Notes under the pieces: generated by a model
Told to the model about the DNA's origin: nothing
The model's database searches: none
What the model saw: the letters and a program-made list of their open reading frames with translations, nothing else
DNA from: Oxyruncus cristatus
Taxonomy: Eukaryota > Chordata > Aves > Passeriformes > Cotingidae
Length of the DNA stretch: 64,000 nt
Reading direction: 5' to 3'
Assembly (NCBI GenBank): GCA_013399855.1
Contig: VXAY01002359.1
Location: 1,530,939 to 1,594,938, forward strand
Made by a program: the position numbers and the translations under genes
In this document: in pieces, positions 24,001-39,000 of the stretch
How positions within the stretch are numbered: the stretch's first letter is position 1
Layout: each line of letters begins with the position of its first letter

Positions 24001-27000
24001 CCCTGATTAGTGCAGTGTAGCCTGGACTTCCACCAAGTGGCAAGAGAACAAAATCAGAACATGCAGCTGGGAGAGGCCCTTTGCTGACTCCAACTACAGT
24101 TCCTGCTAAAATGTAATCAAAGCAATTTACATTTCCTACTACACTGACAGTCTCTTCTGAGGGGGAAGATCTAATGGGTGAGTTCAATACATGTACCCTT
24201 CATCCTATTTCTTAGAGGCAGGAGATAACTGCAAAGTCCAGGGCATTTCATTACCACTCTGTTTACCTGGTCACCTGGTTCTCCTTGAAAACCTATAATT
24301 CCTTTAAAGCCTTTTGGTCCTGGGAAACCCAATGATCCTGGAAACCCCATCACTCCAGTGTCACCTCGGTCACCTGGCAGTCCTGGAACACCATTCTTCC
24401 CTGGAAATCCGCGGGTGCCTCTGAAACCAGTATTGCCTTTTTCACCTGAAGTTAATTGCAGATCAAGATAATGACCAATCAAGTCAAGCCATTATTTGAC
24501 ACTTATTTTGAATATGGCAATGCTTTCACACTTTGTGTATTGCCACACTCTGTGTATTGTGTAATTGTCCAAAGAAACTACCCTGCTAGTTTAAGAATCT
24601 ATAAACATGATAAGGTTGCTGGGTGTTTCTGCAGCCTTGAGTCCCTACCTGTGAAAACCAGTGATTTATAGCAGATGAATGTGTGTCCATGCAGGGCTTT
24701 GTTTTATGAACTTACCTCTTTCACCTCTAAATCCATTCTCACCAGGAAACCCTGGGTCTCCCCTTTGTCCTTTCTCTAAACGGATGTTAATGCAGCCACT
24801 GTCTCCTGGAGCCCCTCTTTCACCTTTGAGCCAAAAATATGGAATGTAAGTCTATCTCATGAATGACATGGCCTGAAAATTAATTTTAGTAATGACTTTC
24901 CTAATAGAGAAAGCCTTCAAATACTAATGTGGTTCTCAGTTGTTTCACCAGGCTCACTGCTAACAAAATTTTTCATACTTCTCTTGCTTTTTAGTTAATT
25001 CAGTAGTAAGCCAGGTGATATTAAATCAGAATTATGAAAGATTACAAAAGATGGCAAGTGTGCGCTGCCTGGGATTGCACCTTGGAGATGGTTATTCTCT
25101 GTCCTATAAAAAGTGAATATATTCCTAACACGGGTGCATTAGTAACAAAACTAAACACAGCATCAACAAAACTACAGTGAAGTGGATTTTTACAAACCTT
25201 TTATTCCTGTATCCCCACATTCTCCACTAGGCCCAGGTGGACCCATTTTTCCTTCTTCGCCTTTTACACCAGAGATTCCCATTGCACCTTGTACTCCTGG
25301 GAGTCCTGGGAATCCTCGGGGTCCCTGAATCCCTTTGCTTCCTGGTAATATGAAATGCTTTATTTACATGTTCAGTCTGCTTATACTGTTGCTGTCACAT
25401 TCTAAGGAAGAGTATAAAGCAAAAGCAGGAAGTTCAGAAGGACTCCTTAGGAAACCAGCAATGGTAGAGAACCAATAGTTGGAGCTTGGCTTCGTGCCAA
25501 GACCAAACATCTCTTGAAATCCAGATTTGCTTGAAACAAACACTCTCCCCCTACCTGCTGCCACCCCCTGGAGATTTAGGCTACACTTACTACCAAAGCT
25601 GTTATCCCCAACAGACCAGCAGATCTTGCATGTGGCTACGGGATTATGGAGGCTTCATTCTGCTCCCTGTCCCTGTCTTCCAGCTCAGGGGCCTGGTACC
25701 CAGAGAACAGTTGGTCTTCCATAAGACTGAGCCAAAGAAGGCATTTAAGTACCTCAGCCTTTTCTTTATCCTTTGTCACTATGTTTCACCCCTCCCACCC
25801 AATAAAGGATGGAGATTCTCCTTAGCCCTCCTTTTATTGCCAATGAATTTATAGAAACGTTCTCATTGTCTTTTACAGCAGTAGCCAGACCAAGGTCTTA
25901 GTTGCACTTTGGCCCTTCTAATTTTCTCCCTGCATAACCTCATGACACCCTTGTCCTCCTGAGTTGCCTGTTCCTTCTTCCAAGCTTCATAAACTCTCCC
26001 TTTCTTCCCAAGTTCCAGCCAAAGCTCTCTGTTGAGCCATGGTGGTCATCTTTCCTGTTGCTCATCTTTCAGCACACAGGGATGGCCTGTTCCTGTGTCT
26101 TTCAGATTTCCTTCTTGAAGAATGTTCAGCCTTCCCAGAATTCTTTGCCCTTCAGGGTTGCCTCCCAAGGCACTGTTAACCAGTCTCCTAAATGAGCCAA
26201 CATCTAAACATATTGTTCTTATTATAGCATATTACAGCCTATTACAGTCAGGAAATAATACATGGAAGTAGGTCAGTGCTGTGAAACAACTAAAGCACAG
26301 GATACACCAAGATGCACTGAACTGTTTCCATCCCTTTTGATGTTATCATAAGAGAAAGAACAAGGGATGCCATGGTTATTGACTGTACCCTGCTGCAGGG
26401 TCTTATTCTTGAAGCTGGAAAGAAAGGAGGGTGCAAACTACTTCCTAGTGATAACAGTAGCAGAAATAGCTCACTCTACGAGAGATGTGATAGATGAGGT
26501 GGTTTGCAGGATGTTTAACGCACCTGTTTCTCCTGGGAAACCAACAGGTCCTCTATTGCCTGGAAGTCCTGGAAGTCCTCGTGAGCCTGGAGGACCTGGG
26601 GGACCTTGTGAGCCCAGAGAACCTTTCAGACCTTTGATTCCAGGTGGCCCAGCTAGGCCCCTGTCTCCCCTCTGACCTTTAAAGCCTGGTAAACCTGAGA
26701 AAAAGAGCTTTAATCTATGTATGTAAATACAGGAAAATGTTCAGCAATAACATATAAAAAGCAGAAATTGATAGATTTGGTATAAATTTAAATATCAGCA
26801 AACATGTCAAAATTACTTGGAAGATTTATTACTATGTTGTAGTCTTGGCCCTGCCTAGATTTATCACTTGGAATGTTTGTTTTCTCGTATTTCTTTGGTG
26901 ACAGACATACCAGTAGAAGAGCACTGTGAAAAATCACTACTAATTTGTAAATATTTTTGATACATATGTCTCCTAGCTCTTCCTAAATAACACTAACTTA

Positions 27001-30000
27001 AGAATAAGCAAGACAAAAGTATCACAGTGATGACAGGAGCTCAGTTAAGCTACTGAGGACAACAGAATAAGAGTTAACTCTTCCATTTATTACTTGATAG
27101 TGAATACACTGTGATTTGGCCAGTGAAAGAACAGCATGGGAAGGGAAGGAAAGTTGGGAAACATCTGGGAGGCACACTCTACATTCCTTGAGTTTAAAGA
27201 AATGCACAAAACATAATGTACACCCCCAGTAATGAGGAGCCCCCATGGAAATATTTGTCATGTCAGCGACAGAAATCACATGATGAAATCTGCCAGAAAA
27301 TATGTGCAAAGCTTGGTGCTGTGAGGCAACCCCATGGATGTGGTATACCTTGAGGTCCTGGCAGGCCCATGGCACCTCTGAGTCCTGGTGGCCCTGGTAA
27401 GCCTGTGACACATGGTGGACCAGGGAAGCCTGGACAGCCTGGTGCTCCTATGTCGCCTTCTGGGCCTCTAAAACCCTTAGCACCTGGAAATCCCGGGGTA
27501 CCAGGTTGTCCTGGGAAAAAAACATTTTATAATGTTTTAGTTCCGTTCCTCAGCATCCCTCAGAATTCCTAATTTTAATTTTGAAATTTACATGTTCAGT
27601 TACTGTAGTGTCTTACTTGTCCTCTAGCTTTTGCAGTTTGTGAGAACTGATGCTTTCCTGCAATCTGGAATTGGCTGTTGTGGAAAGCTTCTTTCTTGAA
27701 GGAACAAATACGAACTCAACCCTCATCTCTAGGTAAGGATGATAGTTTCTGATGAGTAGGAGCAGAGTGGGAGGAGCTCACTGGCCTGCACCAGGCGCAG
27801 AGCACTGGGGTTAATTCTACAGGTGTTCCCTGTACAGAAGGTTGTGTGGATGTGCTTAGGGCTGGGCAAAAGGAAGACCTATAAAAGGAGACAGCAATAT
27901 GCTCTGTGAAGTGGGAAGGAAAGGAACTGTGGAGATCTCTCTGCAGCAACCAGCAAAATTCCCCTGCAGAAGTGAGGAGTGCAGTGCACAAGACACAGAG
28001 GGGTTTATTGCATAACTCTGGGCAAAGAAATTCAACCCTCTCTCCCTGAGTGTTCTTCTGCCCTTTTCCAGTCTGGTCAGATTTGACTAAATGGTCTGAG
28101 GCAGAGCAGGAGGCCCCAGGCCCAGATGGGCACCAGGCAGCAATTAATAGTAAGAATAGGAAGCTGCACTGTTATTCCATGGACTGAGTAAAGGCATCTT
28201 TCTCTTCCTGCAGTGCAGATCCCCTCAGTGGCTGGTCAACCTGAACTGTGAAAATGCAAATGTAAAATCAGGGTGTGGTGTTCACAGTCACCATGATGGA
28301 TCCAGGTAAGAGGAAGCTTTATCTGAATCAGGACCACCTCTGCTCAGATTTTGTCCTTTGAACATGTATAAATGTTTCATGAAAGCTGGCCCGTACCTTG
28401 AAGCCCAGGAATGCCTGGATTACCCCTTGCTCCTTGTGCACCAGGGGGTCCTGGCAGTCCCCTGTTGCCTGGGATTCCCGGAGGGCCATATGTGGTGTCA
28501 CCTGGAAGACCCTTCTGACCATCTATGCCAGGTGGACCTGGAGGGCCATCTTTACCATCAGCTGTAGATCCTCTTTCACCTTGATCACCAGGATCGCCAG
28601 CTGTGCCTCGAAAGCCTGTTGATAGGATTTTTAAATTCAAATAGGGCATAATTCAGGAGGTGTTTGTTTTTTTGTGTGTTTGTTTTTTTGTATGTTTGTT
28701 TTTCCCCCCAAGCTGTGGAGTGTTATAGTCCAAATTTAACCAGATTTAAATCATTACTTTGCAAAGAAAAATAACATCATACATTAAATTTCAGGTTTCT
28801 CATTTATAGCTAATGTTACATGAGGATTGAAGGAAGTAATTCCTGTGGGAACTGACAGGGGTTTTCTTTAGGGGAGCATCTGTCTCAAGTACTGTAACTC
28901 TTGTCCAGTTTAGTCCCTTTGCTAAAATTTTACTAATTGTTCCCAGTTTTCTGAGAATATGTCCTCTCTGGACAGTAAGCTTTAGGTTATTGGAGCACCT
29001 GAAAAACGGGAGTAAAGGGATACTGGTAAAGATTCCTGTTCCACCAGCTTTTGTTGAAGTGTGCTTTTGATTCTATATTCTATGCTATGCTATTCTGCCA
29101 TGGTAGCTATCTTTCCTTGCATTGATGCATTACAACGTGACCAGCAGGTCTCCTGAATTAAGCACAATTCACCTTCTGGCCCAGGGATTCCTGCTCCTGG
29201 CCTGCCTCGACGGCCTTTTTGCCCTTCAAAGCCATTTGGTCCAGGATGCCCAGGGAGTCCTTTTAAACCCTTTGGTCCTGGAAATAAAAAAGCCATAAAC
29301 TGACAGAGTGCTCACATGTGATCTAAGCGCTGTATCTTTATCCCATGCAAATTCATATACTTTGAAAACAAGTGGATTTCATTAACTTCTAACTCTTTGG
29401 GCAAGAGCCACCACCCAATTCACAAACAAATGCATGGTTGCTGCTTTTCTAAATGGACTTGTTCCCTGTTCCATAAACAGCAGATTGCAAATCACCAGAG
29501 TCAATTAGAAAAAAAATCTTTCCTATAACATTTTCATGTTACAGGACACCAACAGCATTAACCTAGTGAATGGCAACTCAAGTTCTTATACTCTCCTGTG
29601 CTATATCCTGCTTCTGGAATGGTGCAGATGAGCTCAATACACAAATCCCTGCTCTTCATGTCTGTATAAATTTTTGGTCCCACCCACAACACTGATGTCA
29701 GGGAGCTGTGTAATACCATATTAAGGGGCTTGAAAATCCACTATCTCCATTTCTTCTGATCAGGATTTTCTGAGGAATTTCAAACGTTTCCCAGGCGATC
29801 ACAAGAAACGTCTTGCCAGTTCCTGGCTGAGTTCTTTGAATTTAAATTAAGTTAAAAAAGTTGAAATAATGGTAATAAGTATTCAGATTTTAGGGCTCAA
29901 TTTCAACTTGCCATGAGCAATACAGTTTTAGAAATTACAGACTGGCAGCATATCTTTGCCTCGCACATCTCTTTTTCCCAGTATCCAGATGTACATACTC

Positions 30001-33000
30001 CAGGTCTTATCCAACTCCAGCTATCTGCATATTTTACAGACTCTCTCATGCATTTTAATTGAGGCAGGACAGACTTTGAAACTACCTTCATTTAATTATT
30101 TCCATGGAGGTGGCCTGCACACCTTTTGATCATGCAAACTGCAGCTGTCTGGCCCTCGATTCTATTAGAGGAGTACACCTCTGTGTATTTGCAGTTTTAC
30201 ATTTTCAGGCACGTACCTGGTTGAAAAAGTGGAATACTGTAGCTTTTTAGGATACCTCCTTTCTTAAAAAAATTAGCAACTTAAAATTCCAGTTCAGTTC
30301 AAATCAAAAACTCTCCTACGTATAAACATACCTTGAACACCTTTAAAACCTGGGGGACCTGGATTTCCAGGGTATGGTGATGTGACGTAGACAGTTTCAC
30401 CTGAAGGAAGAGGGAGAGGAAACTGGCCTATTTGATTTTAGAATAAATGGAGTCTGAACACTTACTGTAATATTTTTGTGGAACTAAACAACTAGATGCG
30501 CAAATGTGAAGAGAAGTGACTGTTTATGCACATTGTTATTTCCATATTGTTGAAGTTTTGATGGAGGATCTTGAAATATATTTTTCTTGACGCTTTCTAT
30601 ATAATACTGGTTATATTTTAAATTGTTGTAATACTGCTGTATTTTTTAAAGACAAAGGTTTGGCTTTATTTTACTTGTCTTGGAAATTTGTCTTTACAAT
30701 AGTTTCTAGTTCGACAAAGAAATAGTATTTTCATTTCAATTCTATGTGTATTTCTGGTTCATACATATCACTATCAGTGCAGATGTGTTTGTTTGGCTAA
30801 GCACTTTTTATAACCAAAAACCAGACCAAGCCTTAAATATAAGTTGTATTTTCCTATAAATGAATAACATCTTGCATATAAATGAGTAACACTTTATGTA
30901 ATGCATATGAAACTGTACTGAATGGCACTAAACATGTAGTTTTGTTATTTCATTCTTAATGTAAACAGTCAAAATTACCTTTCTGGCCTTTTGGACCAGG
31001 TGGCCCAACATTACCAGTATCACCAAAGTCTCCAGGGCTGCCTCTGGCTCCTGGAGGGCCAGGAACCCCCAAACCAGGCAATCCCATCTGTCCTTTTACC
31101 CCAGGAGGTCCTGGGAGCCCAGGGAATCCTTTATCACCTGGAAGCGACACTCCAGCATTGCCCTGAAATAAAACTTGTTGGTAAGAAGTAACAAGAGCTA
31201 ATTTCTCTCCTCTCTTTGATTATGAAAAAGCACTTTAGAGATTTTTCTGGAGAAACCACTTTCCACAATTAAGAGACTACATGGATGACGTTAGTATTTT
31301 TAAATATTTAAGGGCAAAGGGGTTTGTGGATTTTTTGTTTCCTGATCCCATAATTTTGGGACACAGTATATGCAGAAATTATATTCAGGTATACAAAAAT
31401 AAGCAATAATACTTACAAGAAAATAATTTTTCAGTGAATAAAAACTTTCATAACCTTTCATAAGATAATATGTTAATTGAAATGGAAAAAAAAGCTGGGA
31501 AAGTCAAACATACCTCAACTCCTTTTTCCCCAGGCAATCCTGGTTCCCCATCTCTACCATCAAGACCTCTCTCGCCTGGAAATCCTGGAACCCCAGTAGG
31601 TCCTCTTTCACCTTTTAATCCTTAAAATATTTTGAAAAGAAAAAGAATATTTGCAGTAATTATTTTTTTGGGGGAGGGGGGGCAAGGTGGAGGTTATTTC
31701 TTCTTAGGTAAATGCCAAGTAACCATTCATCATATCTGCATGGTAATTCCCAGTCCTTGAATTCATATTTCCTTGGTGAAGTATTTTAGGCTTAGGAAGG
31801 CTTTAGTTTGACACCTCATGGAACGACTTCGTCTCTGTAAAAGACGCGTTTAGAGGCACCACAAGAATGTGGCTTTTATTCATGCTACACAGAGAGTTAA
31901 AATATTGAAATCAGTCTGAGTTTTATTCTTCATTTCAGTGAAATCAGGATGTAGCAATGTCGTATGATGCAGAATATTTGCATCAATATTTCCCGAAGGT
32001 TTTATTTTCCCCCTAGATTTCTCTTGCACTGATATTTATGAAAATGTAACTTTTGCTGTGTCAAGAAATCCTTTGCAAATAAAACAAAATGTTTTCCCCT
32101 CTCCAACATCTGTAAAAAACCCACAGGCATCCAAAGCTAAGCTAACTTTTTATAAACAATAAGATGGACAATCTTTTGTTTGAATAATTAGTTTTGCATT
32201 TCTAACTAAGCTTTGCCTTCAGATTGCTGCAATTTATTGCTGTTTCTTTTGCTTTTGCAAATCATAACCATAACTGTGGAGAGGTTTTGATCTATTTAAT
32301 TACAAGAATTTCAGTTGTGCAACTAGTGGCCCATTGTTTCTCTTCAATGCCTGGTCAAGAGTAATTTTTAGAAAAAGGAGCAGGAACCTCAATAGTCATT
32401 GAAACTTTGAGTTTTTCCCAAGAAGGAGGTTGGTGGCTTAAGTTGAGGTAACAGCTGTGATACTGATATATGACTTCAGGAGGTGGCTTCTGTACAATAG
32501 TATTTCTTCATGCTTTCACAGTATTTGTATTCTGCTGAGTCTTTGCTATACAGACCTCTGTAAGACCCCAACTATCAATCACAGGACATGAAAAAAATCA
32601 TTTGTTAGCATTAATAACACACTGTTAAAACTGTTTTATGGCTCAACTATAGAGTAAAAAACCACGAAACGCTGTGTTGATTTTGTGTTTAGCAAGAAGA
32701 GGTGGTACCAAGAAAGCAGTTTGGACATACATGCCCTCTAGGTTTCAGTAACTTACTGAACTAATGAATTTATTAAAGAGGAGATGAATATGTTTTTCTC
32801 GCGCTATTGCCTAGACATCGTATGGGAAACAAAAAGGCTAAAGATAAAATGTGTGGTTACCTTTTATCCTAACTCTTCCTGGATCACCCTTCTCTCCTTT
32901 TTCACCATGCTGCCCAGCAGAACCAGGGATCCCCTTACCATCGATAAGGAAAAGAAAAAGGTCTCCGTTACCTCCAGCACAGAATCAATGCGGGAATTGA

Positions 33001-36000
33001 GGGGAAAATTAGACATCCATCTCTTGCATGGTTTCCCAATACCAACCAATTAAAGTGGCACGCCAAAAAGAACCACTTATCTCTTCTGATGATTATAAAG
33101 AGGTGTGTGAATGGCACCTGGCCTTCTCAGCCTGACTCTGCCAAATGTATGGATGCACAGCTAAAATAAACTGTAAAGCTTGAAGATTTGGGTCCATGGC
33201 TGTATATATGTGTGTGATTGTAAATTCAATATTAAAATCCAAATGATTCACAAACTGTTCCCTCTGCAGACTTCAACCCACGACCACTGTGGAAGGGAAC
33301 CTCTGGAGCGTGGTGGCTGCAGGGTGAGGCTGGCCTCCCAGAGCTGAACACGGCAGCAGGTAAGTGATGCTTTTTTTTTTTTCTGAATGAAAACCCACAA
33401 AGCTGCCAATAAGAAATTTCATCTACATCTATGTGGGTAGGTGTTGTCAGAAGAGTCTATGACTTGACAGGTTTAGAGGAGAAAAGAAATTATTTTTCTA
33501 TATTTTTATGCTGATTTGTGCTTGTCATGTCATCACTGGTGATCTTGCAACAGTGCACGTGGGTAAATATATTTTACTGTGGGAAATTCACACAGGAGTA
33601 AAAAGCCACCAAGGTGCAAAAACTGGGGTATTATGCAGCCAGCTTCATTTGCTATTCTAAATCTTTCACTAAAAAATACGTGAAGAAAATATAATGTGAT
33701 TGTAAGTCATGACAATTGTAAATCAGGCAGAGACTTCTGAAAAACGTGTTGTATCTGAAACTCGCACTGGCTACTTCTTAAAATGTTTACACCTTTACGC
33801 AGGCAGAGATCAGTTATCAGTGTTTGAAAAGAAAAATGAGATACTTGTGAAGAAAGGAGAGCAGAAAAATGGAGAAAAATGGTCCATTACACCAAACACT
33901 TGTGTATCAAAGTGAATTATTTCCTTCCAAAGTGATTATTTTGTTCTTGTTTCTCACTTAAGTAACCTAAGAACAGCAAAATGTTCAGGACAAGGCTTCA
34001 AGCTTCACTTCACAACCACAAGGACTAAATCATATTATCAAAAGTAACGAGAAGATCAAAATCTCACATAACCCGCTCATGTAATAAGGTTTTAAGAAGA
34101 AAACAAACAAAAAATAACCCAAAAGCAAATGTAAAGCTTGTAATGAAACCATTGGCACTAGAATGAGAGAGCCCTTCCACATCCTTCCTTCAGACTCACA
34201 ATGGTTTTGTTTGGGTTTTTCTGGTTGGTTGGTTGGTTGTTTTTTTGTTTTGTTGTTTGTTTGTTTTCTGATTTTGAAAGAAAACGTTCTGGAAACTTTT
34301 AAGCAATTCCTCATGTGTAAAAAGAGTTCTGTTATTAAAACAGAACCTCAAAAAAACCCACCAAGAACAAAAAAACACAAACAAAACAACAAACCCAAAC
34401 AGCAAAAAACCTTCCAAAACATCTCCCCAAAACAAACAAACAAAAAACCCCCACTAAACAAACAAACAAAAAACCCCAACCATAATGCAACAGTCATAAA
34501 GCAAGGTATATCTGCCTATATTTTCCAAGAAATTCCTCTCAGACACAAAGAAGTATATTAACAAACCCTCTATTTGGCATCATTTTGGTATGCAGCATCC
34601 TGGATGTACGTTCCACATGTCAGACCAGAACAAGTGGATCAGAATCACAACAAGTCCAATAATTTATCTTGACCTAACTGCTTTCAAAACACTTTATAAG
34701 TGGTGCTTTGAATTATTGCTCACTGTGGGGAATAAGATAAACTGTACGAAGCACATTAAAGAAAATAAGTCTGTTTCCAAATGTAGTAGCTCATTTCACT
34801 AGACTGTAACAAGCAAAAGTAGATAAAAGTTTCAGATAGTTTTCCAGGGCACTTTCTCCACTGCCCTGCTTAAATGCCTCCTTGAGGCACCCTTGAGAGG
34901 TAAATTCATTTTATTTATTTACTGAAGCTCATGAAAACTACTCACAGGGAGCCCTGGCGATCCCATTGCACCAGATAAGCCTGGGTCGCCCTTTTCTCCA
35001 TGTCTTCCAGGGTATCCCATTTGTCCTTTCTTTCCTTGAGTACCTGGAGGTCCTTGCATACCACGGGGACCAGGAGGACCAGCACTACACAAGCAGAAGC
35101 CTTGACTTCCTACACGGATGCATCAAAATTGCATTGAAAAAGTTGCAAAATTAATACACAAAAAATAATGCTGCCCTTTTTCTTTCCTGTGTGAGTAGTG
35201 CCCAGACCATTTTATCTCATTTGATTCCCTTCATAGAGGTGGCACATTATGAGCACTGAGTAACTGCTGCACTAACATGCCAACATGCCATTTAACTCTG
35301 CACTTTGATGGGCCCTGTCCACCAAGTTACCATAAACTTCTTGCACATTGAGGTCTGACATAACTGGCAGAGGTCTCACATGCAAATGTTTTGTTATCCA
35401 GGCATACTTACCCTTTTCTCCTTTTGCACCTTTTCTTCCTGGAAGGCCTATCTGACCTTTTGCTCCAGGTTCTCCAGGGATCCCTCTGACAGTACAGATC
35501 ACACCTTTGAAAAAACAAATTATATAACGAGTATAAATCAGGTTGACTGTTTCCACAGCTTAGGTTGTGTGTTCTCCTCTCCCTTATCTTTTTATACTCA
35601 TTTGAAAGGTTAGAGACCATATTAAATGCTTTACAAATTGTTGCTTATAGATTACAGTACAAGAGTCAGTATGGCTCAAGTTGATGTGGACACATGGATT
35701 TTCATTGCCACTACTACTTTTTTCCACTTAGAAGTTTACTTTTTCTAAAGGGTGCTGATTTGGGCTTCCTCCTCAGTTTGCTGTATTTTTAACTTCAGGT
35801 GATATATTTTTTAGAGAATTTTTTTATATGTGTTACTTTTGTGGGCTTAAATCACCCAGAAAAATATGAAAATCTTGAAATCTCCCTCATCAACAGCTAA
35901 TAGGAGAAACATGTTTTCAACATCCCATGTAAAGTCTGATATATCTGTCAAAAGGCACTTTTCACCTTTATGTTTTTTGTGGGACCAACAAAAGCAGTGG

Positions 36001-39000
36001 ATCTATTAACCTGCAGAACTATATTCTTACTACATAAATTGCTGTTGAACCTACTGGGTAGTCCAGGTAAGCCTTGTCTTCCTGGCTGTCCTGGCAGGCC
36101 TGGTGGTCCAGGAAATCCAGGTCTTCCTGGGATTAATTCACCTGTTCCAGGCAAACCAGGGTCACCTTGAAACCCTTGAGGTCCTGGTGCCCCACTCACT
36201 CCTGGCAGGCCAGGCAGACCTAGAAAAAAAGAAAGGTGTAAAGCCCATACAGCTTCATAGTGATTACTGTGAGGGATCAAGGAGGAAACACAGACCACGC
36301 AGAACTGTCCTGAAAAAGAGCTGCTGTATAACAAGGACTTAAATCTAAATCTTTAGGTTTTCCAGGATCCCCAGGAAAGGAGATTTCTGCTTTAGACCTT
36401 TAAATGCTTCTTTTCCTCCTCCCCTCCACTGTCTCTTTTCCAGATATCCCAGTCATTCTCATTCCTCATACAGAGCAAAGTCATCCTGATCACTTTCCTT
36501 TATATCTTTTTGAGATGGAGAACCCAATTTTTGAGCACAGCACTCCAGATACAGGCATACCGTGGGTTTACAGTGCATGGCAATATTCTCCTTTAGCCTT
36601 CTGTTCCTTTTCTAGTATCTCCTAATGTTCTGCTTGGATGATTTTAATTCTTTTCTTTGGCCACTAAGTGCTAAGTTAATATTTTTACTGAACAATCTGC
36701 AGAGCTCAAATCCTTGCTGTTGGTGCCTTGCATCATGCAAAAACAAAGTAGTTTTCTTGTAGTTGCTTTCTCTGCTACTGCTATATAGTTCATATTTTAT
36801 CCCCTGCTTCTCTTACTTGTTCCATCTTGTCCTGGTGTTCCTAGCAGGCCTGCAGGACCCCTTGGTCCAACTGACCCCATATCACCAACAGGACCTGGAA
36901 ATCCAGGATCTCCTCGTGGACCTACAGGGAATTATAAAAACATGTGAGTCAAACACCTTATTGACAACTTAAATATAAATAAAACGGAAACCAAAATTAT
37001 AACTTGGAAACTACATAAGAGTAAAATAATTTATGAAACATTTTTTAATGTGTAGCAATTTAATTTTAAGGTGGGAGGATTTGGTTACTTTTCTACGGAT
37101 TCCAGCCCATTTTGTGGGCACATTTTTAACTTTTCCTCACTCTGTAGTAGTGTCTTTGTGCTACATATTTCAGAATGCTGAGAGAAATGTTTGCCCGAAA
37201 TAAAAACACTTGGCATTTAAAATAAATATGCATCTCATGTTATCCTCATTTGGCAGTGCACACAGGGAGGTCACTTCAGGATTGCCTTGGTTGATATTAT
37301 CCAAATTTTTACAAGTATATTTTCAAAATTGCTACAATTAATAAAATTTAAGATTGCAATTACATACTGATAAAGAAAACCTGAATCAGATATAAACAGC
37401 TTCATTAAATTGGAGAAACAAAATACTGGTACTAGTTGTGTTCTCAATTCTGCTCAGGGTCTCCTTCTCTGAAGATTGTATCCACTCAGACACCATGCAC
37501 AAGATTAAATGTTATTTGGGATATTAAGCATGGGGTTAAGTCTTTTCTTTCATGGGCTGGAAAGTCAATGAGAAAAAAAATATTTGATTTTTGGGGAGTT
37601 CTGCTGAACTGAGGTTTTGTTGTAACTTACTTCTGTATTCACAATCAGCATTTGCTGCAGTAGGAATACAATTTACGGTGCCTTCTCTGTTGAAACGTTC
37701 TCACAATACAGATTCCCCAAGCGTTACATGCAAAAGGCAGCAAACTTAGTTGTTCCCCATTGCTTCCTGCTGTGGAATAAAATTTCCACACATCTTTTCA
37801 CTGACTAGATGATAAAGATGGAGATAGAGTGAGCTGGGACATAAAAACCCAGCCTGAGGTTTAGGTAGGCAGGTAATAAGATTGACAGGTATTCTGGTGG
37901 GGGTTCTAGTTCCAAGATTTTGCCTCTGCTATGCAATAGGAAGCTCAATTGTAATCTAAAAATCTGTGTGTTGTGGCAATTCTGAAAATAGGAATTCTAA
38001 ATTACAGTGGCTAGACAGGTTTTCTTATCTGCCATCCGTTATCCAGCATGGGCTTATTTTTCATAGTTTTTTTCCTAAATATGCTTAGGTGCAATAAAAA
38101 AACAGTCCTTCAGATCCAGTTGTGACTGTGTGCACGAAGATCTTTCAGACGAACATTTAATCTGAAACTTGTATGTTTCGCGTAGTTCCGGCGAGAGCAG
38201 TGAGACAAACAAGTGGAGCTTGTGGCCACCAGGAAGTGGACGGTTTAGGATCCTGTCCCCTGAATCCCTAGTGACCAAGTGACCACTTTCACACACCTCA
38301 GCAAAACAGGCCCCGCACTTTTTACAGCAGAAAGACCAGTTAAAACAAGATATAACCTTTTATAGGAAGCGGCGGAGTTCCAACAGCTCCAGGAGGACCT
38401 GGGGGCCCTTTTTCTCCTGGATCCCCCTGAAAGTCCAACAACAGATTTTACTGATAGATACAAATATACGGTGTACCAGCATGTAACTGAAAATTTCAAC
38501 AATGGTAAGGATGTGACACACATCACCTGGGAAACTTGACTTTGATGCTTTATAGCACTTAAAACCAAGCAAAAAGATTTAAAATAATCCTTATCTTTCG
38601 CGATACCAGTGACTAAACAGCAGTATACCTATCACACATATCTATTTGACTCTTCAGAACATGTGACTGCTGTATTTGATTTCATTCATTTATTGTAAAG
38701 ATGACTCAATTACAGTAAATCAGTACCCATTTAATTGAGAGATTCTGATCTAACAACCAAGCTGTAATTATTTGCCTTAAAATTCTATACTAGAATTAAG
38801 AAATTACTTCTATGATGATAGATAAGCTTTGAGGAAAAATGGTTTCACAGTCTAACAGATATCAACGGTAAGAGATACTCGAAGCTCTTATAAGTTTAAA
38901 ACATCTGCATTAGGGAAACATAAAAGTGGCTCTTAATGGAGAGGAAAATCACTTCTGCTTGGAGGATTTCTAAATTAGCTTGGATTTTGATACTTAGAAT

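Noticed and set aside
26367..26675. Collagen-like Pro/Gly-rich open frame on the + strand (similar cases near 27369, 35970 and 36103)
   Set aside because: Gly codons GGN and Pro codons CCN are reverse complements, so the antisense of a Gly-X-Y exon is also Gly/Pro-rich. The minus-strand frames have proper splice sites and match alpha-4; the + frames do not.
35086..35090. Alternative E18 acceptor ending TGTAG, just inside the exon
   Set aside because: It would remove the conserved GFCLC segment and break the frame from E17. The upstream AG gives a continuous frame.
36040..36054. Alternative E16 donor (AG|gttcaa) a few bases downstream of the chosen one
   Set aside because: It shifts the frame into E17. 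The chosen donor gives SVICTVRG, as in human alpha-4.
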